A DNA stretch of 64,000 bases from assembly GCA_963729165.1 (NCBI GenBank), contig CAVSMM010000010.1, positions 186,001-250,000 on the forward strand, in the 5' to 3' direction. The stretch's first letter is position 1, and each line of letters opens with the position of its first letter. The notes beneath the pieces are model-generated. The model was not told the origin of the DNA, made no database searches, and was given only the letters and a program-made list of their open reading frames with translations. Origin of the DNA: JACCZX01 sp963729165. GTDB taxonomy: Bacteria; Pseudomonadota; Gammaproteobacteria; Burkholderiales; Burkholderiaceae_F. The translations under genes and the position numbers were made by a program. Below, in pieces: positions 39,605 through 49,089 of this stretch.

Positions 39605-41365
39605 CTAGGCTTTCTCTTGAACATAACGGCCAGGCGCGGCCTCGATCACTTTGTACTTCGAATTGCCAAAACTCTTCGGGGCGACTCTTTGCGCACCGCC
39701 GAACTGCACAAGCCACTTGGCCCAATCCGTCCACCAACTGCCCGGCTGCTCTTCGGCCGAGAGTAACCACGCCTCCGGATCGGGCGGCAGTTTTGTCGGA
39801 GGGCCGGTCCAGTAACTGCGCTTGTTCTTTGACGGCGGATTGATGCTGCCTGCTATATGGCCGCTCGCACCGAGCACAAATCGAACACCACCTGCTTTCC
39901 CGCCGCCCGGCAGCAGCCGCGCGGAAGCATATGCCGCCTTCCACGGAACGATGTGATCCTCGCGCGCCGCGAACACGTAGGTCGGCACCTTGATCGAACC
40001 CAGGTCGATGCGCTCGCCGCAGCAGACAAGTTTGCCCGGAACACGCAGATTGTTTTCCAGATACATATTGCGCAGATACCAGGCGTACATCGGCCCCGGC
40101 AAATTCGTGCTGTCGCCGTTCCAGTACAGCAGGTCGAACGCAGGCGGCTGCTTGCCCTGCAGATAGTTGTTGACGACGTAGTTCCACACCAGATCGTTAG
40201 AGCGAAGATTGTTGAACGTGATCGCGAGATCGCGGCCCGGCATCAACCCGCCCTTGCCCAGCGTTTTCTCGCGCTGGCGCACCTGATGCTCGTCGATGAA
40301 CAGATCGAGCATGCCGGGCTCTTCGAAATCGAGCAGCGCAGTCATCATCGTCAGACTGGACACCGGCGACTCGCCACGCGCCGCCATGACGGCAAGCGCT
40401 GTCGCCAGGATTGTGCCGCCGACACAAAACCCGAGCGCGTTGACCTGCTGCTTTTTCCCGTTCGTGCCGCTGATTTCCTGCGCGACGTGAATCGCCTTGA
40501 TTGCGCCCTGCTCAAGATAATCGTCCCACGTGAGATTCGACTCGGGCTGATGCGGGTTCTTCCACGACACAACGAACACGGTGTGACCATTGCCAACCGC
40601 GTGCCGGATAAAGGAGTTTTCGGGCTGCAGATCGAGGATGTAGTACTTGTTGATGCAGGGCGGCACCAACACGAACGGCCTCGCGTAAACCTTGGCGGTC
40701 AGAGGCTTGTATTGGATCAACTGAAACAAGCTGTTCTGAAAAACAATCTGTCCCTCGCTGGTCGCGACATTGCGGCCGACCTCGAATGCGGTTTCATCGG
40801 TCTGCGAGATCCGCCCACGCTGGATGTCTTTCATCAGGTTGTCGAGACCCGACTTCAGACTCTCGCCGCGCGATTCGAGCAGCGTCTGCTGTGCCTTTGG
40901 ATTGGTCGCGAGAAAATTTGACGGCGAAGCAGCATCGACCCATTGCGACACGGCGAACTTGACGCGCTGCTTGGTCTTGCGGTCGGCGTCGACCGTATCG
41001 GCCAACCGATTCATGAAGTCCGAGTTCAGCAGATACGCACGCGCATAAAAAGACGCCAATGAGTTGCTCTGCCATGCGGGATCCGAAAAGCGCGAATCGG
41101 CAATCGGCTCGGATGCCTTTTCGGGATTCTGAAAAAAATCAGTCCATAACGAGGCAAGTCGCGTCAGATAGTCCTGCTGAAGCTGCATCAGCTGATCGGG
41201 AGATGGTGGCAACGCATAGGACGCCGCAATCGAACCGTTGGCAGCATTCGAAGGAGCTGACCTCACGGAGGTGGCTTCGGCGCGCGGACCATCGGCGCGG
41301 CGCGCAGGTGCAGCCTTGGCCCGTGCTCGGCGGCGAGAGGATGTCGTGACTGTCGAAGTTGCCAT
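39605..41365 (-). CDS. phaC: PhaC, class I poly(3-hydroxyalkanoate) synthase
   Basis: This 586-residue granule-bound polymerase has the lipase-like box LGFCVGGT with nucleophile Cys314. Asp470 is in AREDHIVPW and His503 in GASGHIAGS. The open frame runs upstream to 41860, but ATG 41365 has a clear AGGAGACAC ribosome site and a normal N terminus (MATSTVTTSSRRRARAKAAP), so I start there. The first 45 residues are basic and Ala-rich. phaA follows; pgeF and rluD lie upstream in the same direction. Confidence 0.96.
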   Translation of the reverse strand: MATSTVTTSSRRRARAKAAPARRADGPRAEATSVRSAPSNAANGSIAASYALPPSPDQLMQLQQDYLTRLASLWTDFFQNPEKASEPIADSRFSDPAWQSNSLASFYARAYLLNSDFMNRLADTVDADRKTKQRVKFAVSQWVDAASPSNFLATNPKAQQTLLESRGESLKSGLDNLMKDIQRGRISQTDETAFEVGRNVATSEGQIVFQNSLFQLIQYKPLTAKVYARPFVLVPPCINKYYILDLQPENSFIRHAVGNGHTVFVVSWKNPHQPESNLTWDDYLEQGAIKAIHVAQEISGTNGKKQQVNALGFCVGGTILATALAVMAARGESPVSSLTMMTALLDFEEPGMLDLFIDEHQVRQREKTLGKGGLMPGRDLAITFNNLRSNDLVWNYVVNNYLQGKQPPAFDLLYWNGDSTNLPGPMYAWYLRNMYLENNLRVPGKLVCCGERIDLGSIKVPTYVFAAREDHIVPWKAAYASARLLPGGGKAGGVRFVLGASGHIAGSINPPSKNKRSYWTGPPTKLPPDPEAWLLSAEEQPGSWWTDWAKWLVQFGGAQRVAPKSFGNSKYKVIEAAPGRYVQEKA

Positions 41366-41408
41366 TTGTGTCTCCTGACGCGGATTCTCCGCACGGCACG
41401 AGTGCTGG

Positions 41409-42171
41409 TCAAACGCGCCAAATGAGCGCCGCATGGCGGCCCGTCGTCCGATCGCGTCGAAAGCTGTAAAAGCGCGTCGGATCGCTGAATGTGCAGTCGT
41501 ACCCGCCATAGATGCGGGCAACGCCTGCTTGGTCAAGCGCCTGGCGTCCAAGCGCAAAGAGGTCGGCGAGATATTTGCCGTTGGGACGCTGCTCTGAACG
41601 CGCTCGGCGCATCCGGCAACCCCGCGCGCATCGCATCGAGGACCTCGGCGCCGACTTCGAAGTGATCCGGACCGATCGCGGGGCCCAGGTACGCAAGCAA
41701 CTCGGCGTTGGCATCTCCGAGGCTTGCGCGCATCGATTTCGCTGTCGCTTGAATGACACCCGCTGCGAGACCGCGCCAGCCGGCGTGCGCGACTGCAACC
41801 GCGCGACCCAGCGCATCGGCCAATAGCACCGGCATGCAATCGGCGATGGACACGACGCACACGACGTTTGCCGCATCGGTAAACGACGCGTCGGCATGTG
41901 CACTGGAATCAACCTGCGCAGCGTCGACGACAACCGCACCGTGCACCTGATTCAGCCAGCGTGGATCGGACGGCAGCGACGCCCGCAACAGCGCGCGATT
42001 CGCCGCAACGGCCGCGAGGTCATCGCCGCTGGCAACCCCCAAGTTCATTCCGTCCCGACCGTGCGGAGGCACGCCATACGGCCCGCGCGATACACCGCCT
42101 GCGCGCGTCGTGATCAATGCATGCACGTTGGCTGGGACGAGCCAATCGGGGCGAATCCATTGCGTGGTCAT
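41409..42171 (-). CDS. pgeF: PgeF/YfiH laccase-domain protein, one frameshift
   Basis: This is the polyphenol-oxidase-like family that acts on purine nucleosides or edits peptidoglycan precursors. ATG 42171 gives MTTQWIRPDWLVPANVHALI. The metal/active-site residues appear in NQVHGAVVVDA, VSIADCMPVLLAD and AVAHAGWRGLAAG. One extra base near 41585 breaks the frame before NGKYLADLFALGRQALDQAG. The end is FSDPTRFYSFRRDRTTGRHA. The start overlaps the rluD stop by 4 bp, a conserved pairing. Confidence 0.92.
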
Positions 42172-43196
42172 CCGAAAGCTTCGCTTGCGACGTCGAGCGG
42201 GCCGAAGCCAAGCTCGCGCATCAGCTGCTCGAGATCCGGTGCGGGGCCATGAAACCACGTCAACCGCTGCTTGCTGGTTGGATGGTCGAGACTCAGTCGG
42301 CACGCGTGCAGCGCCTGCCGATCAAACGCCTTCCAGTGCGCTTCCGGCTCGCCGCGGGAAGGCAGCTTGCGGCGATACAGCGGATCGCCGATCAGCGGAT
42401 GGCCGATGTGTTCGAGGTGCACGCGAATCTGGTGCGTGCGCCCGGTTTCAAGCCGGCATGCGAGCCAGCTGATTTCCGCGCCTGCATCCTTTGCAGAGTC
42501 GACCCTGACGTAATGCGTGCGGGCAGGCTTTGCGGCTTCGGTCGCACTCACTTTGAAACGCAGCGGGTTGCGGGGATCACGCCCGATAGCCGCGTCGATC
42601 ACACCGCGTTGCGCAGGCACGCCGAGCACCAACGCCCAATACTCGCGCGTCACCGTGCGGGCCTGCAACTGCCGAACGAGATCCGTCTGTGCGGCAAGTG
42701 TCTTGGCAACCACCATAAGGCCCGACGTATCGGCATCCAGGCGATGGACGATTCCCGCGCGTGGCACCTCGATCAGCGCCGGCGCGTACGCAAGCAAACC
42801 ATTCAGCAGCGTTCCCGACCAGTGCCCCGCCGCCGGATGCACGACCAGCTTCGGCGGCTTGTCCAACACCAGGATCGCGTCGTCTTCAAATATCACGTCA
42901 AGCGGCATCGGCTCGGGCTGATACGCAGCCGCGTCGGGTGCCGGTTGCGGCGTGATCTCGACCACGTCGCCGAACGTCAGCGTGTGTCGGGTCTTGACCG
43001 CGTCTCCATTGACACTGACCGCTCCGGCGACGACCCACTGTTGCAGTCGGCTACGCGATACGTCGGGAATCAAAAGCGCGAGCGCCTTGTCCAATCGCTC
43101 ACCCGCATACCGCTCGTCGATGCGCAGCATCAGCGATGGTGATGCTTCAGGCGCGTCGTCGCCTTCGGCCGCATCGTCGGAGCGCGAGATTGACAT
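42168..43196 (-). CDS. rluD: RluD, 23S rRNA pseudouridine synthase
   Basis: This 342-residue enzyme makes pseudouridines 1911, 1915 and 1917 in helix 69. The N-terminal S4 domain is GERLDKALALLIPDVSRSRL. The catalytic Asp is in GIVHRLDADTSGLMVVAKT. The C terminus has RLETGRTHQIRVHLEHIGHP. It is divergent from bamD with a 48 bp gap, the conserved betaproteobacterial arrangement. The frame is intact. Confidence 0.95.
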   Translation of the reverse strand: MSISRSDDAAEGDDAPEASPSLMLRIDERYAGERLDKALALLIPDVSRSRLQQWVVAGAVSVNGDAVKTRHTLTFGDVVEITPQPAPDAAAYQPEPMPLDVIFEDDAILVLDKPPKLVVHPAAGHWSGTLLNGLLAYAPALIEVPRAGIVHRLDADTSGLMVVAKTLAAQTDLVRQLQARTVTREYWALVLGVPAQRGVIDAAIGRDPRNPLRFKVSATEAAKPARTHYVRVDSAKDAGAEISWLACRLETGRTHQIRVHLEHIGHPLIGDPLYRRKLPSRGEPEAHWKAFDRQALHACRLSLDHPTSKQRLTWFHGPAPDLEQLMRELGFGPLDVASEAFG

Positions 43197-43244
43197 CGTC
43201 GAACGATATACTGCCGAGCACTCCGAACAAGGTTATCTCCTTCG

Positions 43245-44042
43245 ATGAATACGCACTGGACGCACCGGATCGCGCCTTTGGTCGCCACACTCGCGATGGT
43301 CTTGTTCTCCGCCGCCTTGGGCGGCTGCAGCTGGTTCGGCATCAACTGGGGAGATAAGGACGAAACGCTGAAGTGGGATCCGGACAAGCTGTACTCCGAG
43401 GCCCGCACCGAGCTGAACAACGGCAGCTGGAAGCGTTCGCGTGAGCTCTATCAGAAGCTCGAATCGCGCTACCCGTTCGGGCGGCACGCGCAGCAGGCAT
43501 TGATGGAAATCGCGTACACGTACTACAAGGAGGGCGAAAGCGCGCAGGCAACTCAGGCCGCCGACCGCTTCATCCGTCAGTACCCGAATCACCCGAACGT
43601 CGACTACATGTATTACCTGAAGGGGCTCGCGTCGTTCAACGAGGACATCGGCTTTCTTGGCGAGTTTCTCGGGCAGGATGTTTCAGAGCGCGACGCAAAG
43701 GCGGCGCGCGAAGCGTTCGATGCCTTCAAGGATCTGATCACGCGGTATCCGGACAGCAAGTACACGCCGGATGCACGCGCGCGCATGATCTATCTGGCGA
43801 ACTCGCAAGGTCAGGCAGAAGTCAACGTCGCGCGCTACTACTTCACTCGCAAGGCGTATTTGGCCGCGATCCAGCGTGCGCAAACCGTCGTGCGCGACTT
43901 TCAACAGACGCCGGCCACCGAAGAAGCGCTGTCGATCATCGCGCGCTCCTACGAGGCGCTGCAGATGAGAGATCTGCAGGCCGACGCCGAGCGCGTGCTT
44001 GCACTCAATTTTCCGCAGAGCAAGTACCTGGGCCGAAGATAA
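43245..44042 (+). CDS. bamD: BamD, outer-membrane assembly lipoprotein
   Basis: This 265-residue lipoprotein has a signal ending LGGC (lipidated Cys near residue 28), then five TPR-like repeats: YSEARTELNNGSWKRSRELY, ALMEIAYTYYKEGESAQATQ and the YYLKGLASFNEDIGFLGEFL region. It is an essential partner of BamA in the BAM complex. It sits divergently beside rluD, as in other betaproteobacteria, and the frame is intact. Confidence 0.96.
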   Translation: MNTHWTHRIAPLVATLAMVLFSAALGGCSWFGINWGDKDETLKWDPDKLYSEARTELNNGSWKRSRELYQKLESRYPFGRHAQQALMEIAYTYYKEGESAQATQAADRFIRQYPNHPNVDYMYYLKGLASFNEDIGFLGEFLGQDVSERDAKAAREAFDAFKDLITRYPDSKYTPDARARMIYLANSQGQAEVNVARYYFTRKAYLAAIQRAQTVVRDFQQTPATEEALSIIARSYEALQMRDLQADAERVLALNFPQSKYLGRR

Positions 44043-44090
44043 GCGCAACTCGCACACCTGTTGCGAGGGACGTGAATAGGACAACGAGCT

Positions 44091-44561
44091 ATGCAACCAG
44101 ACGACGTCGAATACGCTGGATTCTGGATTCGCGTCGGCGCGGCGCTGATTGATTCGCTGCTTATCTTTGCGGTCATCGTCCCGCTGCTCGTCACGATTTA
44201 CGGGTGGGGCTACTTCGGCGAACAGACTCGCTTGATTGCCGGACCTGCCGACTTTTTGATTTCTTGGGTCGCTCCCGCGGTCGCAATCATTGCCTTTTGG
44301 CTTTACCGGCAGGCGACGCCAGGAAAAATGGTGCTTTCGCTGCGCGTCGTGGATGCCACCACCGGCAACACGCTTTCAGTAGGGCAATCAATCGGCCGCT
44401 ACCTTGGGTACTACGTTTCGATGATTCCCCTCTTCATGGGCCTGATCTGGGTTGCGTTCGACCGCAGGAAGCAGGGTTGGCATGACAAGCTCGCGGGCAC
44501 CGTCGTCATCCGGTCCAAGGCGCGCGGCACCGAACCTGTCAAATTCGAATCAAGCCGTTAA
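44091..44561 (+). CDS. RDD family membrane protein
   Basis: This 156-residue protein begins MQPDDVEYAGFWIRVGAALI with the RDD-type motif (aromatic-R-xx-A-xxID). Three to four hydrophobic segments follow (LLIFAVIVPLLVTIYGWGYF, VAPAVAIIAFWLYRQATPGK, LGYYVSMIPLFMGLIWVAFD) and a DRRKQGWHDKLAGTVV tail. These are small inner-membrane proteins of unclear role, some linked to Na+/H+ exchange. It follows bamD by 48 bp and overlaps the end of the convergent helicase gene by 12 bp. Confidence 0.88.
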   Translation: MQPDDVEYAGFWIRVGAALIDSLLIFAVIVPLLVTIYGWGYFGEQTRLIAGPADFLISWVAPAVAIIAFWLYRQATPGKMVLSLRVVDATTGNTLSVGQSIGRYLGYYVSMIPLFMGLIWVAFDRRKQGWHDKLAGTVVIRSKARGTEPVKFESSR

Positions 44562-46595
44562 GTCGGCTCGGCGGCGCGTCAGGAACTCGACAGCTTCCGC
44601 CTCGCTGCGCGTACGAGCAAACGGCGGCAGACTCGAGAGGACCGCCTTTCCATAAGGCTTCGTTATCACGCGCTCATCGAGAATCATCAAAACGCCGCGA
44701 TCGGTTTCATCGCGAATCAGGCGCCCGACGCCCTGCTTCATCAGCATGATCGCTTCGGGCAGCTGGTACTCGTTAAACGCATTGCGTCCGAGCTTTCGCA
44801 GGTAGCGGATCTTCGCTTCGACCACCGGGTCGTCGGGCGGCGCAAAGGGCAGCTTGTCTATGACGACCAACGACAACGCATCGCCGCGAATGTCGATGCC
44901 TTCCCAGAAGCTGATGCTGCCGACCAATACCGCGTTACCGGAGCCGCGAAACGCTTCGATCAAGGCGCGGCGCGTACTCGTGCCCTGCACGAGCAAAGGC
45001 AGTTGCAGATCATCGAGCGCCATCAACTGACGCAGGCGCTCTGCCACCTTGTCGACCGCGCGCAGCGTCGTGCACAGGATGAACGCCCGGCCACCGTTGG
45101 CACGCACCAGCGGCCATGCCGCTTCCGCCACTCTTTGCGCAAAGCCGGCGTCATACGGTGACGGCATCGATTGCGGCAGATAGAGCAGCGCCTGCGTCGG
45201 AAAATCGAACGGACTGTTCCAGCGGGCGGTCGTTGCGTCTTCAATACCGAGCTCGGTCAGATAGTGATCGAACCGACCCGCCGCCGTGAGTGTCGCCGAA
45301 GTCAACACCCATGCCTGCGGTTGCGCCTCGCGTGCGCGTGCGAGCGCCTGACCGGGTGCGAGTGGTGTCTGGTTGAACTGCGCGCCGTAGGTCGATACCG
45401 AGATCCAGCGCACCGATGGCATGTTGTCGTCGCCATCGGCCTCGCCGACGCTGTCGTCACCGGCAGGCCTCTTGAGCTCGCGGCTCCAGTTCGATAACTC
45501 GCGCCTTAGTCCTGCGACGCGCGCGATCAGCAAATCGAGCTCGGTATCGCGTCCGCGGTTGATTTCGAGGGCGCGCGCCAGCTCGGCACACGCGCTATCC
45601 AGCTCATCGAACGCCGGCTCCAACTCGCTGCGCCGCTCGATTCGCTCCAGCGGTGTGCGCGAGCCGACTGCAAGCCCGACACTTCCGAGCGCGAGTCGCA
45701 GATCACGCACCGCGCGGTCGAATTCACTGGTGAGCTTGACCCACGACGCGCCATCGGCAGCGCGCGCAAGTCCCAGCGCGCGCGCATCGCGGCCGGCTTC
45801 CAACAACTGAGCAAGCGACAGCGAACTGCCGAAAAAGTCTGCGGCGACCGCAGGCAGTTGATGCGCTTCGTCCAGAACCACTGTGTTAACAGTGGGCAGG
45901 AAGTCACGAATCGCGTCGTCGCGAAACGCGAGATCCGCCATGAACAGATGGTGGTTGACGACGACAATGTCGGCCGCTTGCGCATCGCGGCGCGCCTTGT
46001 AGACGAAGCACTCGCTGAACCGCGGGCATTCGGCGCCCAGACAGTTGTCTCGCGTCGACGTCACCAGCGGCCAGATTGCGGCGTTTTCGGGCACTCCCGC
46101 CAGCTCGGCGCGGTCACCGGTCGACGTGGTCGCGGCAAAGCGGACCACAGCGCGCAGATGCCCGACATCCTCGCGCGTCGGTAGCAACCCTTCGGCTTCG
46201 GCACGTGTCATTCGATGCAGACATACATAATTGGCGCGACCTTTTAGCAGGGCCGTCGCCGCATTGATGTGGAGCGCGTCGAGCACCGCGGGAAGGTCCT
46301 TGCGGAACAGCTGATCCTGCAACGGCTTGGTGCCGGTAGAAAGCAACACCTTGCCACCAGCCAGTAAGGCGGGCACCAGGTAGGCGAACGTCTTGCCGGT
46401 GCCGGTGCCGGCCTCGGCGATCAGCGTGCCACCAGACTCGATCATGTCGTACACGGCCGCTGCCATGTCGGCCTGCGACGGACGTGCAACAAAACCTGGG
46501 ACCGAGCGCGCAAGCGAGCCGTTCTCGGAAAACGCAGCGGTGACTTGCGCTCGAACGGTGTTGTCCGAGCGCAGCGCGGCGGCAACCGGCATCAC
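44550..46595 (-). CDS. yoaA: DinG-family Fe-S DNA helicase, YoaA type
   Basis: This 681-residue superfamily 2 (XPD-like) 5'-3' helicase has Walker A LIAEAGTGTGKTFAYL near residue 60. The Fe-S cysteines are in NYVCLHRM, NCLGAECP and FSECFVY, and the Walker B box is VVLDEAHQLP. The C-terminal helicase motifs include ISFWEGIDIRGDAL and MKQGVGRLIRDETD. Length and the GFVARPSQADM opening fit YoaA better than DinG, though the two are close. The start overlaps the ydcH-like gene stop. Confidence 0.9.
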   Translation of the reverse strand: MMPVAAALRSDNTVRAQVTAAFSENGSLARSVPGFVARPSQADMAAAVYDMIESGGTLIAEAGTGTGKTFAYLVPALLAGGKVLLSTGTKPLQDQLFRKDLPAVLDALHINAATALLKGRANYVCLHRMTRAEAEGLLPTREDVGHLRAVVRFAATTSTGDRAELAGVPENAAIWPLVTSTRDNCLGAECPRFSECFVYKARRDAQAADIVVVNHHLFMADLAFRDDAIRDFLPTVNTVVLDEAHQLPAVAADFFGSSLSLAQLLEAGRDARALGLARAADGASWVKLTSEFDRAVRDLRLALGSVGLAVGSRTPLERIERRSELEPAFDELDSACAELARALEINRGRDTELDLLIARVAGLRRELSNWSRELKRPAGDDSVGEADGDDNMPSVRWISVSTYGAQFNQTPLAPGQALARAREAQPQAWVLTSATLTAAGRFDHYLTELGIEDATTARWNSPFDFPTQALLYLPQSMPSPYDAGFAQRVAEAAWPLVRANGGRAFILCTTLRAVDKVAERLRQLMALDDLQLPLLVQGTSTRRALIEAFRGSGNAVLVGSISFWEGIDIRGDALSLVVIDKLPFAPPDDPVVEAKIRYLRKLGRNAFNEYQLPEAIMLMKQGVGRLIRDETDRGVLMILDERVITKPYGKAVLSSLPPFARTRSEAEAVEFLTRRRADLTA

Positions 46596-46789
46596 GCCGG
46601 AATGTCGGGCACCAGACGAATCTCGAGCTGCGTCAGCGCATCTTTGATCTGCAATTTGCGCTTTTTCATGCGCCGTAGCGCGAGGTCGTCGATACTCAAT
46701 TGTTCGGCAAGGCGGTCTATCGCGGCGTCCAGGTCACGATGCTCGATTTGCAGCTCGATGATGCGCCGCTTTATTTCTTCCTGATCCAT
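46592..46789 (-). CDS. YdcH-like DUF465 protein
   Basis: This 65-residue, mostly helical, charged protein starts MDQEEIKRRIIELQIEHRDL and includes LALRRMKKRKLQIKDALTQL, the DUF465 signature. The frame extends seven codons upstream to another ATG, but MDQEE is the better start. The stop overlaps the helicase start by 4 bp. Function unknown; coiled-coil likely. Confidence 0.85.
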   Translation of the reverse strand: MDQEEIKRRIIELQIEHRDLDAAIDRLAEQLSIDDLALRRMKKRKLQIKDALTQLEIRLVPDIPA

Positions 46790-46916
46790 CGTTGTGCAAC
46801 CATCGGGCACGGGCTGGGCAAACGATTAGTTAAGCCCCAAAGACGCGCTGTCATCGTCGCTATCAGAAGGGCGTGAGAGCCGATGATAGACTCAACTAAA
46901 CGACCGTTACCATCTC

Positions 46917-47681
46917 GTGTCCAGCTTCAGAGTCAACGCTTGCGTCGCCACCCACATCGGCGACCGCCACGAGCAGCAGGATCGGGTCGCCATTATCACG
47001 AGTGAGCGCAATCCCGGTGCCATGCTTGCCATCGTCGCCGACGGCATGGGCGGCCGGACCGGCGGTCGCCAGGCAGCCGATCAAGTTATTTCGACCGCGG
47101 AAAGCCTGTTTTGCGACATGTCCGAGCATGACTCGACGTTTCGCGAAATGTTGCTGCATCTTGCCGCCGAGGCGCACACCGTCATCCGCCTGACGGCGAT
47201 CTCCAGCGAAAAAGAACCGCACGCCACTCTGTGCGCGCTGATCGTGAAGAAGCAGTACGCGATCTGGGCGCATGCCGGCGACTCGCGTCTTTATTTTTTT
47301 CGCGCCGGCAAGCTGGCGCATGTGACCGAAGACCAGACATACGCGCAGCAACTGCGTGAAGAAGGACGGCACGAAGATGCCGAGATCGCCGCGCAGCGCT
47401 ACAAGAACATCCTCGTCAGTGCGCTCGGCATCAACAAAAAGCCGAAAGTTGTCATCGGCGAAGAACACGGTCTGCGCGTGGGCGATGTATTTTTGCTCGC
47501 GAGCGACGGCATGTGGGCGTATTTCGAGGATGACGAACTGGCGCGCTTGCTCACCGACTTGTCGCCACGCGATGCGTCCGAGGAAATGATGTCGCTTGCG
47601 CGCGAGCGCGCCGAGGGACGTGGCGACAATCTGTCAGTGGCGATCGTTAAGTTCGAGCCGCCACCGAGGACGCGCGCCTAG
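46917..47681 (+). CDS. PP2C-type serine/threonine phosphatase
   Basis: This 254-residue metal-dependent phosphatase starts at GTG 46917. Its motifs include GDRHEQQDRVAI (metal Asp region), AIVADGMGGRTGGRQAAD, WAHAGDSRLYFFRAGKL, LASDGMWAYFEDDEL and EGRGDNLSVAIVKFE. No kinase or FHA domain is adjacent. The stop codon shares a CTAG with the stop of the convergent DUF4256 gene. The ribosome site is weak, so the start is less certain than the identity. Confidence 0.9.
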   Translation: MSSFRVNACVATHIGDRHEQQDRVAIITSERNPGAMLAIVADGMGGRTGGRQAADQVISTAESLFCDMSEHDSTFREMLLHLAAEAHTVIRLTAISSEKEPHATLCALIVKKQYAIWAHAGDSRLYFFRAGKLAHVTEDQTYAQQLREEGRHEDAEIAAQRYKNILVSALGINKKPKVVIGEEHGLRVGDVFLLASDGMWAYFEDDELARLLTDLSPRDASEEMMSLARERAEGRGDNLSVAIVKFEPPPRTRA

Positions 47682-48223
47682 ACTCGAAGTAAACCGCGGA
47701 AGCCTCTCGCGGCGTAGTACGACTGCGCGCCGTTGTGATACACGAACACCTTGCCATAGCGTCTATCGCAAAAGAGGGCTCCACCGAGCGCCCGAATGTC
47801 GGACGGCGTTCTGATCCAGCTGGAAGTCTTCGTATCAAAGTCACCGAGCTTCTGCAACTCTCGGTACTGCTCCTCCGTCAGAAGGTCGATGCCCATCGCG
47901 GCAGCCATCTCGACAGCGCTGTTCTGCGGTTTGTTCTCCTTCCGCGAGCCAAGCGCTTCAGCGTCGTAGCAGGTACTTCTGCGTCCAATCGGACTTTCTG
48001 CGGAGCAGTCACAGATGGTGAAGCGGCTGGTCTCCTTGTTCTGACCAATGACATCCGGTTCACCGCCCGTGGCTTCCATTTCACGTAGCGCCCTCAGCGC
48101 ATCGGGACTTCTTTCGAGCTTGGCTCGCACTTCGGGCCATGCGATTGCCATATGCCGGTGCATGTTCTTCTCAAAGCGAGCCTTCAGTGCTTGGAGAAGT
48201 TCTTCCTGTTCTTGCGGCTTCAT
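47678..48223 (-). CDS. DUF4256 family protein
   Basis: This 181-residue cytoplasmic protein has typical DUF4256 segments: LREMEATGGEPDVIGQNKET, ALGSRKENKPQNSAVEMAAA, GIDLLTEEQYRELQKLGDFD and GGALFCDRRYGKVFVYHNGA. Function unknown. It borders the cassette array and is on the same strand, but no attC site follows its stop, so it may be outside the array or be an eroded last cassette. Confidence 0.88.
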   Translation of the reverse strand: MKPQEQEELLQALKARFEKNMHRHMAIAWPEVRAKLERSPDALRALREMEATGGEPDVIGQNKETSRFTICDCSAESPIGRRSTCYDAEALGSRKENKPQNSAVEMAAAMGIDLLTEEQYRELQKLGDFDTKTSSWIRTPSDIRALGGALFCDRRYGKVFVYHNGAQSYYAARGFRGLLRV

Positions 48224-48399
48224 GATCTTTGCATTGTGTTCACGATCGGTTGCGGATGAGTAACGCTGCTCGTGACGCTCTTGACCTGCAATGTCGCAGC
48301 CACTTTGCCGAGTTGCTGTTCATGGGCTGGCCGCCATCCAAGCGTTCGCTTCATTACGGCTAAACCTGCAAGATCATTCGCTCGACAGTGTCGGTGAGC

Positions 48400-48984
48400 T
48401 CATTTGGAACAGATCCGCATCCACACTACGCGACACTCCATCGTAGCGAGATACCTCAGCACGGGCGCCAACGCTTCGATTGCGGGCGCCGTACGCACGG
48501 CCTCTGTAGCCTCACACCACGGGTAGCTGAGCGCTTGGATCCAGCCGAGAACGGATGCAAGCTCACTGGCCGGGAGGAGCTGCATCGATTCAATCGTGAT
48601 GGTGAGGTGTGTTGCCAAGTGCGGCGCGGCCTTGGCAAACGCCCAGTCATACGAGCCACAGCCAACGCGCGGGGTCTGGCCCTGCTTGTCCGACATCGTG
48701 ACCAGCCAGCTACAGGTAAACGCCTCAGCGCTGGCGGGTGGACGGCGCATGTAGAAGGAATAGACGTTCTCGTACGTGAGGCCAAAGTTCCGAACGAGGA
48801 CGTCGGCTATTGCCTCTCGCCCGACTGTGCGAGCGGGGAACGAAATGGTGTCTGCACGGTTGATCACGACCACCTCGGCGCTCTGATCGAAAACGCGCTC
48901 CAGTAAGTGCGGCCGATTCTCGTCTTTGGCGTGAAAGTAGTTGCGTAGAACCGTTTCAACAGTTGGGCCCGTGTGTGCGGTCAC
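48400..48984 (-). CDS. SnoaL/NTF2-like protein
   Basis: This 194-residue protein has a cone-shaped NTF2-fold pattern: VETVLRNYFHAKDENRPHLL, RVFDQSAEVVVINRADTISF, VGREAIADVLVRNFGLTYEN and SYDWAFAKAAPHLATHLTIT. Such proteins are small-molecule enzymes or binding proteins; nothing points to a substrate. It lies directly after the attC-like site at 48998-49089, so it is probably an integron cassette gene. The region after its stop (48224-48399) shows no clear attC. Confidence 0.78.
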   Translation of the reverse strand: MTAHTGPTVETVLRNYFHAKDENRPHLLERVFDQSAEVVVINRADTISFPARTVGREAIADVLVRNFGLTYENVYSFYMRRPPASAEAFTCSWLVTMSDKQGQTPRVGCGSYDWAFAKAAPHLATHLTITIESMQLLPASELASVLGWIQALSYPWCEATEAVRTAPAIEALAPVLRYLATMECRVVWMRICSK

Positions 48985-48997
48985 GGTGACCTCGGGC

Positions 48998-49089
48998 GCA
49001 TAACTTCCCAGTGGAGCGACCCACCACCACAGCCGCCCGCGAAGAAAGAACTGCGCCGATCGGCGGGTCCGCTCGGACGTAGGTCAGGC
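48998..49089 (-). repeat. attC-like site F
   Basis: Plus-strand cores are GCATAAC (48998-49004) and GTCAGGC (49083-49089). Inner arms GAGCGACCC and GGGTCCGCTC are complementary except for one unpaired base, as expected in folded attC. The stop of the small membrane-protein gene lies in the right-hand core. The cores are degenerate, so this is a moderate call. Confidence 0.55.

Noticed and set aside
41366..41860. 165-residue N-terminal extension of PhaC
   Set aside because: ATG 41365 has a strong ribosome site and a normal N terminus; the extension is antisense to pgeF.
48224..48399. attC site after the NTF2-like gene
   Set aside because: I could not find paired RYYYAAC/GTTRRRY cores with complementary arms here.
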